A stretch of DNA of 31,330 nt from an uncultured Collinsella sp. (GTDB taxonomy: Bacteria; Actinomycetota; Coriobacteriia; Coriobacteriales; Coriobacteriaceae). Position 1 is the stretch's first letter. Every line of letters starts with the position of its first letter. This document shows, piece by piece, positions 24,725 to 31,330 of the stretch. Location: positions 1-31,330 of the forward strand of contig UQYA01000010.1 of NCBI GenBank assembly GCA_900545165.1, written 5' to 3'. The notes below the pieces were generated by a model, which was given only the letters and a program-made list of their open reading frames with translations, did not search any database and was not told the origin of the DNA. The translations under genes and the position numbers were made by a program.

Positions 24725-25348
24725 TTAACTGTTCTTCATGACAATCGAATCCACGACATCGGCCACATTCTCGCAGCAGTCGGCGCAGTACTCCAGGAAG
24801 GCATACACGTCACGCCAGGCGATGACCTCAAGCGGATCCTTGCCATTGACGTGCAGGTTGCGCATGGCGTTGATGTAGAGCTCGTCGGCCTCGGACTCGA
24901 TGGTGTTGATCTGGATGACCAGCTCGCGCAGCGTTTTGGACTTGCGGTAGTTGGGAAGCTCGACCATCAGGTCCTTCATGGCGCGGCAAGCGTCGGTCAC
25001 CTTGTGGGCGATGACGATGGCATCGGGGTGGATGCTCTGGATGTTGGTGAAGTAGACACGCTGCACGACGCCTTCGATGCGGTCGAGCACGGTGTCGAGC
25101 GAGCAGCTCATCAGGTCCAGATCCTCGCGCTCAAGCGGGGTGATAAAGGCGGTGAGCAGGGCGTCTTCGAGCTCGTGGTGCTTCTTGTCTGCCGCATGCT
25201 CAATCGCATGCATCTTATTGAGCATGTCGTGGATCTGCGCAGGGTCAAAGTTCTCAAAAATCTTGGTGAGCAGCTCTGCGGCCTGGACGGCTAGGTCGGC
25301 GCAGGCGACGTAGTTGTCAAAGTAGAACGAATCGGGTTTCTTTGCCAT
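24725..25348 (-). CDS. DUF47 family protein (PhoU-like partner of the Pit transporter)
   Basis: A 207-residue all-helical protein of the DUF47/PF01865 family, related to PhoU and often paired with Pit phosphate transporters. Marks are KMHAIEHAADKKHHE, where family members have the metal-binding ExxAD pattern, LEREDLDLMSCSLDTVLDRIEG, IHPDAIVIAHKVTDACRAM and INTIESEADELYINAM. It lies 66 bp downstream of pit on the same strand, so the two are an operon. It probably modulates Pit activity; that is an inference from the pairing. The ATG follows AAAGGA. Confidence 0.9.
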   Translation of the reverse strand: MAKKPDSFYFDNYVACADLAVQAAELLTKIFENFDPAQIHDMLNKMHAIEHAADKKHHELEDALLTAFITPLEREDLDLMSCSLDTVLDRIEGVVQRVYFTNIQSIHPDAIVIAHKVTDACRAMKDLMVELPNYRKSKTLRELVIQINTIESEADELYINAMRNLHVNGKDPLEVIAWRDVYAFLEYCADCCENVADVVDSIVMKNS

Positions 25349-25414
25349 GGGTGGTCCTTTCGAGGTGAAGATGGGCGGGCGAGGTAATGCAGTCCGGATG
25401 GACGTTCGGTTTGA

Positions 25415-26464
25415 CTAGAGGAACATCATGAACAGCTTGGCCATGACAAAGCTGATGAGTCCGCAGGCGGGGAAGGTGAAGAACCAGGTGAACATCATGT
25501 CCTTGACGACACCGAAGTTGATGGCCGAAAGGCGCTTGACGGCACCGACGCCCATGATGGCGCAGGTCTTGATGTGGGTGGAGGACACGGGGATGCCGGT
25601 AAGGGTGGCAAGCAGCAGGTTTGCGGCGCCCGCCAGGTCGGCGGAGAAGCCCTGGTACTTTTCGAGCTTGACCATGCTCTGGCCGACGGACTTGATGATG
25701 CGCTCGCCGCCCACGCTGGTGCCGATACCCATAGTGGCCGAGCACAGCAGCATAATCCAGATGGGGATGCCTGCATCGCCGACGCTCGTCTGGCCGCTGG
25801 CAAAGGCCACGCCTAAAAAGAGCACGCCGATGAACTTCTGTCCATCCTGCGCGCCGTGCATAAAGCTCATGGCCGCAGCGCTCGCGATCTGAGCGTATTT
25901 AAAGAAGACATTGGCACGTCGCCTGTTGGCGGCGGCGAAAAGAATCGAGACGAGCTTGCACAGGACCCAGCCCATGACAAAGCCCAGGCCGATGGAGAGC
26001 GCCAGGCCGTAGATGACCTTCATCCACTCGTGGACGTTGACGCTGCTCGCACCGCCGAGGGCGATGGCGGCACCGGTCAGGCCGGCGATAAGGCTGTGGC
26101 TTTGCGAGGTGGGGATGCCAAAACGCGACGCTGTGGCGCCGTAGACGACGATGGAGAACAGCGCCGCGCATAGGCAGGCGAGCGCCATGGTGCTGTTTCC
26201 GCCAAAGTCGACGATATGTGAGATGGTGTTGGCGACGCTCGCGTTAAAGTGCGTCATGATGAGCACGCCGAGGAAGTTGAATGCGGCGCTCATGAGAATG
26301 GCGGCGCGGGCGGGCATGCAACGCGTAGTGACGCAGGTCGCGATGGCGTTGGGCGCGTCGGTCCATCCATTGACGAAGATGGCACCCAACGCGAGGATCA
26401 CGGTGACGGCAAGGACTGGGTTCGACACAATTTGGCCGAGGAAGGTTGAGAACGTTACGTCCAT
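25415..26464 (-). CDS. pit: PiT family low-affinity inorganic phosphate transporter
   Basis: The 349-residue integral membrane protein belongs to PF01384. Both internal repeats are visible: GWTDAPNAIAT (33-43) in the first half and FMHGAQDGQKFIG in the second, each holding the conserved Asp and Asn/Gln of the transport site. TSQSHSLIAGLTGAAI and its second-half counterpart STHIKTCAIMGVGA are the matching re-entrant segments. About ten membrane segments are seen. It imports phosphate, or metal-phosphate, driven by ion gradients. ATG 26464 has only a weak GAGAAAG ribosome site. A perfect AGGAGGTGA further upstream serves a three-codon reading frame instead (26506-26495). Confidence 0.93.
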   Translation of the reverse strand: MDVTFSTFLGQIVSNPVLAVTVILALGAIFVNGWTDAPNAIATCVTTRCMPARAAILMSAAFNFLGVLIMTHFNASVANTISHIVDFGGNSTMALACLCAALFSIVVYGATASRFGIPTSQSHSLIAGLTGAAIALGGASSVNVHEWMKVIYGLALSIGLGFVMGWVLCKLVSILFAAANRRRANVFFKYAQIASAAAMSFMHGAQDGQKFIGVLFLGVAFASGQTSVGDAGIPIWIMLLCSATMGIGTSVGGERIIKSVGQSMVKLEKYQGFSADLAGAANLLLATLTGIPVSSTHIKTCAIMGVGAVKRLSAINFGVVKDMMFTWFFTFPACGLISFVMAKLFMMFL

Positions 26465-26494
26465 ATATGGGCTTTCTCGAAGTTTGCAGACACG

Positions 26495-26526
26495 TTACAA
26501 AAACATGATAAATCGTATCACCTCCT
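26495..26526 (-). promoter_or_regulatory. Perfect ribosome site with three-codon upstream frame before pit
   Basis: On the minus strand AGGAGGTGA (26526-26518) is followed after 11 bases by ATG TTT TTG TAA (26506-26495). This tiny frame is in phase with pit, whose ATG comes ten codons after the TAA. It may be a regulatory mini-leader, or the relic of a longer pit N-terminus broken by a stop codon. Confidence 0.5.
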
Positions 26527-26595
26527 GTGGGTTTCTTTACCGAGTTCTGATGGGAGAAGTGAACTTTTTGGCACTAAAATTGAATATTAGCCCTG

Positions 26596-26624
26596 TTGAC
26601 CGCGGGTGTTCTTTTTGCTAACAC
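26596..26624 (+). promoter_or_regulatory. Possible promoter of the 26715 gene
   Basis: TTGACC (26596-26601) and TAACAC (26619-26624) are separated by exactly 17 bases. The -35 is strong and the -10 weak. It lies in the 250-bp gap between the divergent pit and 26715 genes. Confidence 0.35.
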
Positions 26625-26714
26625 GCCATGCGGACACGTGCGATTACTGCGACACTCCAAAACCACAGTCTGTTCGCTTTACAACATGCAAACATGCGTT
26701 CGATAATAGGAGGC

Positions 26715-27053
26715 ATGGAATATCGACAGACAGATGGCAAAACTCGGCGCGTGCACAAGCAGTATGTGGACGTCGTGGCTCGCATCCTCGCGGGCGGGCA
26801 GGTTGTGCCGGTCACCGTCTGCTGGGTCGACGGTCGTTGCTTTACGATTGACGAGATTGTCTCGACCACTGGGTTTGGCCTGACAGTTCACGGCATTCGT
26901 ACGGCAACCTATAAGGTGCGTTTTGGCGGGCACGCGACCGAGTTGTATTTGGAGGACCAGACGCGCGAACGACCAGATGGCTCGCAGGCGCACGTGATGC
27001 GTTGGTGGGTCTGGGCCTTTGATCGTACGCTCGAGGGCGAGCGCCGTAGGTAA
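26715..27053 (+). CDS. Small protein of unknown function
   Basis: I do not firmly recognise this 112-residue protein. The central part (RVHKQYVDVVARILAGG, then PVTVCWVDGRCFTIDEIV and VRFGGHATELYLED, ending MRWWVWAFD) looks like a compact beta-rich domain. It loosely recalls the small DUF6504-type proteins, with a strand-turn WVDGR motif and Trp-rich end; this likeness is tentative. There is no signal peptide or membrane segment. The start is odd: AGGAGG (26708-26713) is only one base before ATG 26715, closer than normal, and the next upstream in-frame ATG (26694) has no ribosome site. It may be co-transcribed with the next gene, 84 bp downstream. Confidence 0.65.
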   Translation: MEYRQTDGKTRRVHKQYVDVVARILAGGQVVPVTVCWVDGRCFTIDEIVSTTGFGLTVHGIRTATYKVRFGGHATELYLEDQTRERPDGSQAHVMRWWVWAFDRTLEGERRR

Positions 27054-27070
27054 GGACGTACGGCATTCGG

Positions 27071-27093
27071 GTACAATGACAGGAATCTTGTCA
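27071..27093 (+). promoter_or_regulatory. -10-like box and dyad before the Bax inhibitor-1 gene
   Basis: TACAAT (27071-27076) is a good -10 match without a clear -35. Directly after it TGACA and TGTCA form a dyad with a seven-base spacer (27077-27093), placed where an operator near the transcription start would be. Confidence 0.3.
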
Positions 27094-27137
27094 CCTGCTG
27101 TGCCGTTATTTGTGGCGCTTTTTGAAAGGACGAACCT

Positions 27138-27833
27138 ATGAACGATATCCAGGGCTATCAGAACGGCCCCGTCGAGAGCGGCGCAAGCCGCGCCAAGGAG
27201 ATGTCGCCGCGCGCGTACAATCTCGCCATGTCTGCCCTCATCTTCTTGGGCTTTTGCGCCATGGGCGCCGGCGCCTACTTTACGAGCACCATGTCGTTTG
27301 CGCGCATGATGATGAGCGGCGCCGCCTTGCCGCTAGTCTTTGGCTCGTTTATTTTAACCATCGTCGGCATGGTCATGATGTCGGCCGCCGCCAGCAAGCA
27401 GTCCGTGGGCCTGTCCCTTGTGGGCTACGTAATCTTTGCGAGTACCTTTGGCCTGACCGCGTCGTTTGGCCTTGCCAACTACGACCTGCCCACCATCAAC
27501 ACTGCCTTTATCGCCACGGCCGCCATCACCTTTGTCTTTGGCGCCTTGGGCGTGACGTTCCCCAAGTTTTTCCAGCGCGTATATGGCATCGGTTTTGGCA
27601 TTCTGCTCGCCACTATTCTGGTTGAGATCGTGCTGATGTTCATGGGCGTCTCGCAGACCATCACCGATCTGATCGTGATCGTGGTGTTCGCCGGCTTTAT
27701 TGGCTACGACACCTATGTTGCCGCGACGGTGCCGCCTACGCTGCCCAACGCCGTGCTCATGGCCTCTAACCTGTTCGTGGATATTATCAACGTGTTCCTG
27801 CGCATTTTGAACATCCTCGGCCGTCGCGATTAA
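27138..27833 (+). CDS. Bax inhibitor-1 family membrane protein
   Basis: The 231-residue protein has a short polar N-terminus and seven hydrophobic segments. It ends with the family signature: FAGFIGYDTY in the sixth-to-seventh segment region, then LFVDIINVFLRILNILGRRD. Bacterial BI-1 proteins (YccA/YetJ type) are pH-sensitive calcium-leak channels or FtsH-linked membrane proteins; conserved Asp residues in the last segments, seen here, control gating in YetJ. The role in this organism is not known. The ribosome site is AAAGGA. A UUCG-loop terminator follows. Confidence 0.9.
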   Translation: MNDIQGYQNGPVESGASRAKEMSPRAYNLAMSALIFLGFCAMGAGAYFTSTMSFARMMMSGAALPLVFGSFILTIVGMVMMSAAASKQSVGLSLVGYVIFASTFGLTASFGLANYDLPTINTAFIATAAITFVFGALGVTFPKFFQRVYGIGFGILLATILVEIVLMFMGVSQTITDLIVIVVFAGFIGYDTYVAATVPPTLPNAVLMASNLFVDIINVFLRILNILGRRD

Positions 27834-27882
27834 AGCGCGGCATTGCGACGCTTCCTGCCGGACACGGTAAAACGATGCGAAA

Positions 27883-27908
27883 GGCGGTCCTTCGGGGCCG
27901 TCTTTTTT
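27883..27908 (+). terminator. Rho-independent terminator with UUCG tetraloop
   Basis: GGCGGTCC (27883-27890) pairs with GGGCCGTC (27895-27902) over eight bases, two of them G-U, around a TTCG loop, and six T follow. It closes the Bax inhibitor-1 transcript. Confidence 0.88.
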
Positions 27909-27973
27909 GTACGCGGCGGGGTATCATGGATGGGAAAAGCCGATAGCGGCAGCGACAGGAAAGGTGACCACTT

Positions 27974-29086
27974 ATGGCAGACGTCGACAACAGGAACCGT
28001 AACCGCAGGTCCAACCGAGCGGGTCAGCCCAATCCCAAGCGCGAGGCCCGTGCCAAGGCCGCCGAGCGTCACGTGGCAACTGTGTCCGAAGCGTGCGCCA
28101 AGGATATCGAGCGTTCGCTTGCCGGCGTGTGCGAGTTCGATGGTATGCCTGCCGGTTTTGTCGCGGCGATGAAGGCCAAGGCCCAGGTGGCTGCTGCTGC
28201 CGAGGAGCAGGTTGCCGAGGAGCCCGAGGCCGCCGAGGTCGAGGCTGCAGTCGATACCGAGGTGGCGCCCGAGCCCGTCGAGGAGGCCGCCGAAGCCGAG
28301 TCCGAGCCCGCCGAGGAGCCCGCTCCGGTCCTGCCCGAGGTCACCGTGCTTGACGCCTCTGCCACGCAGGCCATTCTGGATAACGGCCGAGGCTATGCGC
28401 AGTTCTGCGACATGGCCGTGCTCGACTTTGCCTCGTTCACCAACCCGGGCGGCGGCTACATCCAGGGCTATCTGGGTCAGGAGGCCACGCTCTGTGCCGA
28501 TTCGTACCTGTACAACGTGCTCGATAAACAGCGCAAATGGTACGGCGAGAACCGTCGCCGCAACATCAACTGCGAGCTTTACCGCAACCGTGCGCTGGTG
28601 GTGCCTGCGGTGCGCTTCGACCGCAACCACGTGCATGCGTATGCCGACGTGATCGTGGCCGCCGCGCCCAACGCCAAGCGCGCTCGCCAGGAGTATCGTG
28701 TGGGTGACGATGCCCTGCTGGACGCCCTGCGCGATCGCATCCGCTTTGTGCTTGCCATCTGCGACGAGCTGGGTCGCGAGAAGCTCGTGCTGGGCGCTTG
28801 GGGCTGCGACAACAACGGCTTTGACGCCGAGGCCGTGGCCGAGCTCTTCCGCAAGGAGCTCGCATCGGGCGACTTTAAGGTCAAGCAGGTCTTTTTTGCC
28901 GTGCCCTCTACGCGCTGGGACGAAGATTTTGCCAAGTTCGAGCATGTGCTGGCAAACTTCCCCGAGCGCAACGAGGAGTCCTATGCCCAGGTTGCCGCTC
29001 GCGCTGCGGCTGCCCGCGCCGCCGAGCAGGCCCAGGCTGCCGCCGAGGACGATGAAGACGATGACGATTGGCGCAAGTACCTGTAA
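27974..29086 (+). CDS. TIGR02452 family protein (microbial PARG/macro-fold) with altered QEE motif
   Basis: The C-terminal two thirds match the TIGR02452/DUF2263 family of bacterial poly(ADP-ribose) glycohydrolase-like macro-fold proteins: VLDFASFTNPGGGY (149-162), SYLYNVLDK, YADVIVAAAPN and LGAWGCDNNGF (273-283). The family signature GGG-x6-8-QEE appears here as GGG (159-161), seven residues, then Gln169-Glu170-Ala171. The second Glu, catalytic in characterised bacterial PARGs, is therefore replaced by Ala. An Ala/Glu/Pro-rich insert (about 70-122) separates the basic N-terminus (1-35) from the domain, and an acidic Ala-rich tail ends in DDDDWRKYL. It may bind ADP-ribose without cleaving it or use another residue. 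The ATG follows AAAGGTGA. Confidence 0.85.
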   Translation: MADVDNRNRNRRSNRAGQPNPKREARAKAAERHVATVSEACAKDIERSLAGVCEFDGMPAGFVAAMKAKAQVAAAAEEQVAEEPEAAEVEAAVDTEVAPEPVEEAAEAESEPAEEPAPVLPEVTVLDASATQAILDNGRGYAQFCDMAVLDFASFTNPGGGYIQGYLGQEATLCADSYLYNVLDKQRKWYGENRRRNINCELYRNRALVVPAVRFDRNHVHAYADVIVAAAPNAKRARQEYRVGDDALLDALRDRIRFVLAICDELGREKLVLGAWGCDNNGFDAEAVAELFRKELASGDFKVKQVFFAVPSTRWDEDFAKFEHVLANFPERNEESYAQVAARAAAARAAEQAQAAAEDDEDDDDWRKYL

Positions 29087-29113
29087 TCGGTATGTGCTGA
29101 CAGATAGGTCGAT

Positions 29114-29145
29114 TCGGCGGGAGAGACTGCTCCCGCCGACTTTTT
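29114..29145 (+). terminator. Rho-independent terminator after the TIGR02452 gene
   Basis: A perfect 10-bp stem, TCGGCGGGAG (29114-29123) and CTCCCGCCGA (29130-29139), with an AGACTG loop is followed by C and five T. It lies 20 bp before the next start codon, so the SGNH gene needs either its own promoter close by or read-through. Confidence 0.92.
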
Positions 29146-29164
29146 ACTAGAGGAAGGGCTTACG

Positions 29165-29824
29165 ATGAAAAACGTTCTGTGCTTTGGCGACAGCAATACC
29201 TACGGCTATGATCCGGCGGGCATGCGCGACGGCACCGCGGTACGCTATGCGCACGATGTGCGCTGGTGCGGCGTGGCCCAGCGCGACCTGGGCGAGGGCT
29301 GGCACGTGATTGAGGAAGGCCTCAACGGCCGCACGACGGTGCGTGACGACATGTGCCATCTGGACACTAATCTCAACGGCATCCGCGCGTTGCCGATGCT
29401 GCTCGAGGCTCATAAGCCGCTGGATGCGATCGTGATTATGCTGGGCACCAACGACTGCAAGACGGTCTTTGGTGTGACGGCCTCCGATATTGCCCGTGGC
29501 ACCATGGCGCTGATTCGCGCGGTGCGTGCATTTCCCTGGACCAATGCCGCACCCTGCCCGCGTATTCTGCTGATGGCGCCTATCAAGATTAAACCGCAGA
29601 TCGCCGATGTGTACATGACCGACTTTGACGAGCATTCCGTAGAAGCCTCGGAACATTTTGGTGAGTACTACGCGCATGTGGCTGAGCAGTTTGGCTGCGA
29701 CTTTTTGAATGCCGCCGACTTTGCCGAGCCGGGCGATATCGACTATCTGCATATGATGCCCGAAAGCCATGAGAGCCTGGGTCACGCCGTGGCAGCCAAG
29801 CTCCAAGAGATGCTCGGAGAGTAG
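29165..29824 (+). CDS. SGNH/GDSL family hydrolase (arylesterase-like)
   Basis: The 219-residue protein has the four SGNH blocks: GDSNTYG with nucleophile Ser10, the block II Gly in EGLNGRT (Gly55), GTND with Asn96, and the C-terminal DYLH, in which Asp193 and His196 would complete the triad. The GDSNTYG start and overall length resemble cytoplasmic arylesterases and acyl-CoA thioesterase I-like enzymes. There is no signal peptide, so it acts inside the cell on an unknown ester. The ribosome site is GAGGAAGGG. Confidence 0.9.
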   Translation: MKNVLCFGDSNTYGYDPAGMRDGTAVRYAHDVRWCGVAQRDLGEGWHVIEEGLNGRTTVRDDMCHLDTNLNGIRALPMLLEAHKPLDAIVIMLGTNDCKTVFGVTASDIARGTMALIRAVRAFPWTNAAPCPRILLMAPIKIKPQIADVYMTDFDEHSVEASEHFGEYYAHVAEQFGCDFLNAADFAEPGDIDYLHMMPESHESLGHAVAAKLQEMLGE

Positions 29825-29830
29825 CGCGAC

Positions 29831-29875
29831 CCCAAACCACCGCAAAGGGGGCGGGCGCCTTTGCGGTGGCTTGGG
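29831..29875. terminator. Strong bidirectional hairpin between convergent genes
   Basis: CCCAA plus CCACCGCAAAGG (29831-29848) pairs with CCTTTGCGGTGG plus TTGGG (29858-29875) with a single A-C mismatch and a nine-base loop. It lies between the stops of the SGNH gene and thiD. There is no T-run on either side, so it may protect 3' ends as much as terminate. Confidence 0.65.
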
Positions 29876-29884
29876 CTGCGAATC

Positions 29885-30715
29885 TTAATACTGCCACATG
29901 TGGTTGACAGGGCCGGAGCCTTTGCCCATGTTCAGGCCGGCGGCCAGAGCGCCTGTCAGGTATGCCTTGCCGGCGTTGACGGCGTCGGCAAGATCCATGC
30001 CCTGAGCCAGCGCGCAGGCGATGGCGGACGAGAGCGTGCATCCGGTGCCGTGCGTGTTGTCGGTCTTGATGCGCTTGTGGCGGAACCACGTGGTGAGTGG
30101 ATCTCCCAGATGGTTGCCCTCGTCATCGAGTGGCGCGGGTTCGGCCAGTACATCGTTGGCCTCGTTGACAAGATGCCCACCCTTAACGAGGGATGCACAA
30201 CCAAAGCGGCGGGTGAGGAGCATGGCAGCATTTTGCTGCGTGCGCTCGGAGTCGACCTCGTAGTCGAGCAGGGCCATGGCCTCGGGAATATTGGGCGTGA
30301 TAACCGTCGCTAGCGGGAACAGGCGGCGAGTGAGCGCCTCTGCGGCATCTTCGGCAATCAGCCGTGCGCCCGAGGTGGCTACCATGACGGGGTCGACTAC
30401 CACGTTTGTCGCCTTCCAGGCGCTCAGGCGGTCGGCGATAACATCGATAATCTCGACAGAAGAAACCATGCCGATCTTGACGGCGCTCGGGCGGATATCG
30501 TCAAAAACGGCGTCAATTTGCGCGGCTACGATATCTGGCGAGATATCCTGCACGGCGGTAACGCCCAGTGTGTTTTGCGCTGTGATGGCGGTGATGGCCG
30601 TCTGGGCATACAGACGGTGCGCCGTGATGGTCTTGATGTCGGCCTGAATGCCGGCGCCGCCGCTGGAATCGGATCCCGCGATGGACAGGACGGCAGGTAC
30701 CTTACTACGATCCAT
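29885..30715 (-). CDS. thiD: Hydroxymethylpyrimidine (phosphate) kinase ThiD
   Basis: ThiD phosphorylates HMP and HMP-phosphate to HMP-diphosphate for thiamine synthesis. The 276-residue ribokinase-fold protein shows AGSDSSGGAGIQADIKT (13-29), DPVMVATSG (108-116) and the phosphate-binding HGTGC (222-226), all diagnostic. Length is normal and there is no fused ThiE domain. GGGAG precedes the ATG. It lies 181 bp downstream of thiC, the enzyme that makes its substrate HMP-P. Confidence 0.95.
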   Translation of the reverse strand: MDRSKVPAVLSIAGSDSSGGAGIQADIKTITAHRLYAQTAITAITAQNTLGVTAVQDISPDIVAAQIDAVFDDIRPSAVKIGMVSSVEIIDVIADRLSAWKATNVVVDPVMVATSGARLIAEDAAEALTRRLFPLATVITPNIPEAMALLDYEVDSERTQQNAAMLLTRRFGCASLVKGGHLVNEANDVLAEPAPLDDEGNHLGDPLTTWFRHKRIKTDNTHGTGCTLSSAIACALAQGMDLADAVNAGKAYLTGALAAGLNMGKGSGPVNHMWQY

Positions 30716-30761
30716 GTTCGCTCCCTTGTTCGGTCGGAATCAAATGGGTCTTTAAGCCAGC

Positions 30762-30802
30762 ATTATAAAGATGCCCGGGCCGACTCTATGTCGAACCCGG
30801 GC
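30762..30802 (-). promoter_or_regulatory. thiC-thiD intergenic hairpin and -10-like box
   Basis: GCCCGGG (30773-30779) and CCCGGGC (30796-30802) form a stem, extended by inner CGAC/GTCG around a five-base loop. It could end the thiC transcript, but the T-tract is poor. On the minus strand TATAAT (30767-30762) follows directly, a perfect -10 for thiD, though no proper -35 sits upstream because the hairpin occupies that place. A further dyad GTCAA-CAA-TTGAC lies at 30845-30857. Confidence 0.45.
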
Positions 30803-30896
30803 GGGCGATGCAATCTTTACGCAAATGCAAGCAAATGTTCACACGTCAACAATTGACAGGCACCAGCTCGCCGACAGAAGCGGCCGCGGCGACAGG

Positions 30897-31298
30897 CTAG
30901 TCCTCCATGCCGAGGTCGATCGTGGTGCCCTCGAAGATCTTGTTGACGGTGCGGACGGCGCACATCTTGCCACACATGGTGCAAGTGCCCTCGGTGGCGG
31001 CGGGGGACTCCTCGTAGCGCTTCTTGCCCGTAACCGGGTCGAGCGCGCACTCCCACATGGCGTCCCAGTCAAGCTTGCGGCGTGCCTGGCCCATCTTGTC
31101 GTCCATGTCGCGGGCGTGGGGCACCTTTTTGGCGATGTCGGCGGCGTGTGCGGCGATCTTGGTGGCCATGAGGCCGTCGAGCACATCCTGGGCGTTGGGC
31201 AGGCATAGGTGCTCTGCCGGTGTCACGTAGCACAGGAAGTCGGCACCGGAACTGGCGGAGATGGCGCCGCCGATGGCGGCGGTGATGTGGTCGTAACC
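30897..31298 (-). CDS. thiC: Phosphomethylpyrimidine synthase ThiC, C-terminal part (cut by contig end)
   Basis: ThiC is a radical-SAM enzyme that turns aminoimidazole ribotide into HMP-phosphate. About 133 C-terminal residues are present: GYDHITAAIGGAISASSGADFLCYVTPAEHLCLP and onward, matching the conserved end of the barrel domain, then the C-terminal iron-sulfur motif CTMCGKMC. The three Cys have spacing x2 and x3, whereas the E. coli and B. subtilis type has CxxCxxxxC. The 5' part is missing because the sequence runs into adaptor at 31299; the reading through the adaptor (MYKRQ) is not real. Any TPP riboswitch upstream of thiC would lie outside this window. Confidence 0.94.
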   Translation of the reverse strand, partial: GYDHITAAIGGAISASSGADFLCYVTPAEHLCLPNAQDVLDGLMATKIAAHAADIAKKVPHARDMDDKMGQARRKLDWDAMWECALDPVTGKKRYEESPAATEGTCTMCGKMCAVRTVNKIFEGTTIDLGMED

Positions 31299-31330
31299 CT
31301 GTCTCTTATACACATCTGACGCTGCCGACG
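31299..31330 (-). other. Nextera Read-1 adaptor with Tn5 mosaic end (artefact)
   Basis: The reverse complement of the mosaic end lies at 31299-31317 and of the adaptor stem at 31318-31330. Genomic sequence ends at 31298. Confidence 0.98.

Noticed and set aside
28069..28374. Minus-strand Ser/Ala-rich frame opposite the TIGR02452 insert
   Set aside because: Antisense of the Ala/Glu-rich insert; low-complexity shadow without a ribosome site.
29861..30313. Plus-strand frame antisense to thiD
   Set aside because: thiD on the minus strand has all ThiD motifs; the opposite frame has none.
30845..30857. GTCAA-CAA-TTGAC dyad as a thiamine-responsive element
   Set aside because: TPP control uses an RNA riboswitch upstream of thiC, which lies outside the window; a 5-bp dyad alone does not support a regulator site.

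Overview
This is a GC-rich, gene-dense bacterial contig of about 31 kb. Both ends run directly into Nextera transposon adaptor sequence (5-37 and 31299-31330). They are therefore library-artefact ends, and the first gene's control region and the last gene (thiC) are cut there. The protein sequences and gene order (dcw cluster without ftsA, sepF-yggT-divIVA, short pst operon, GC-rich codon use) point to a Coriobacteriia actinomycete. From memory of such proteins I would guess Collinsella or a close relative; this is an inference, not a database result.

Region 1 (45-15680) is the division and cell-wall (dcw) cluster, all on the plus strand: mraZ, rsmH, ftsL-like, ftsI, murF, mraY, murD, ftsW, murG, murC, murB, ftsQ, ftsZ. 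Genes are tightly packed, with several overlaps. Together they make UDP-MurNAc-pentapeptide, lipid I and lipid II, and supply the septal synthase pair FtsW/FtsI, the FtsQ/FtsL divisome parts and the FtsZ ring. murE and ftsA are absent. A strong terminator follows ftsZ.

Region 2 (15831-21136) begins with pgeF (ylmD family), whose stop codon overlaps the pstS start. The high-affinity phosphate importer pstSCAB and phoU follow. Region 3 (21187-23802) is yggS, sepF, yggT and divIVA, ending in a perfect terminator. In Bacillus-type genomes pgeF, yggS, sepF, yggT and divIVA form one ylm run next to ftsZ. Here a complete pst-phoU unit sits inside that run. yggT has no canonical start codon.

Region 4 (23828-26506) is on the minus strand. 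It holds a low-affinity Pit phosphate transporter with its DUF47 (PhoU-like) partner and a small nitroreductase. Between DUF47 and the nitroreductase lies a 280-bp non-coding stretch with a 108-nt near-perfect palindrome and a cluster of CCAAAG repeats; this is the least explained part of the window.

Region 5 (26715-29875) is a run of plus-strand accessory genes: an unrecognised small protein, a Bax inhibitor-1 family membrane protein, a TIGR02452/microbial PARG-like protein lacking one glutamate of its signature, and an SGNH hydrolase. Region 6 (29885-31298) is the minus-strand thiamine-precursor pair thiD and the 3' part of thiC. I see no tRNA, rRNA, CRISPR array, transposase or prophage gene.
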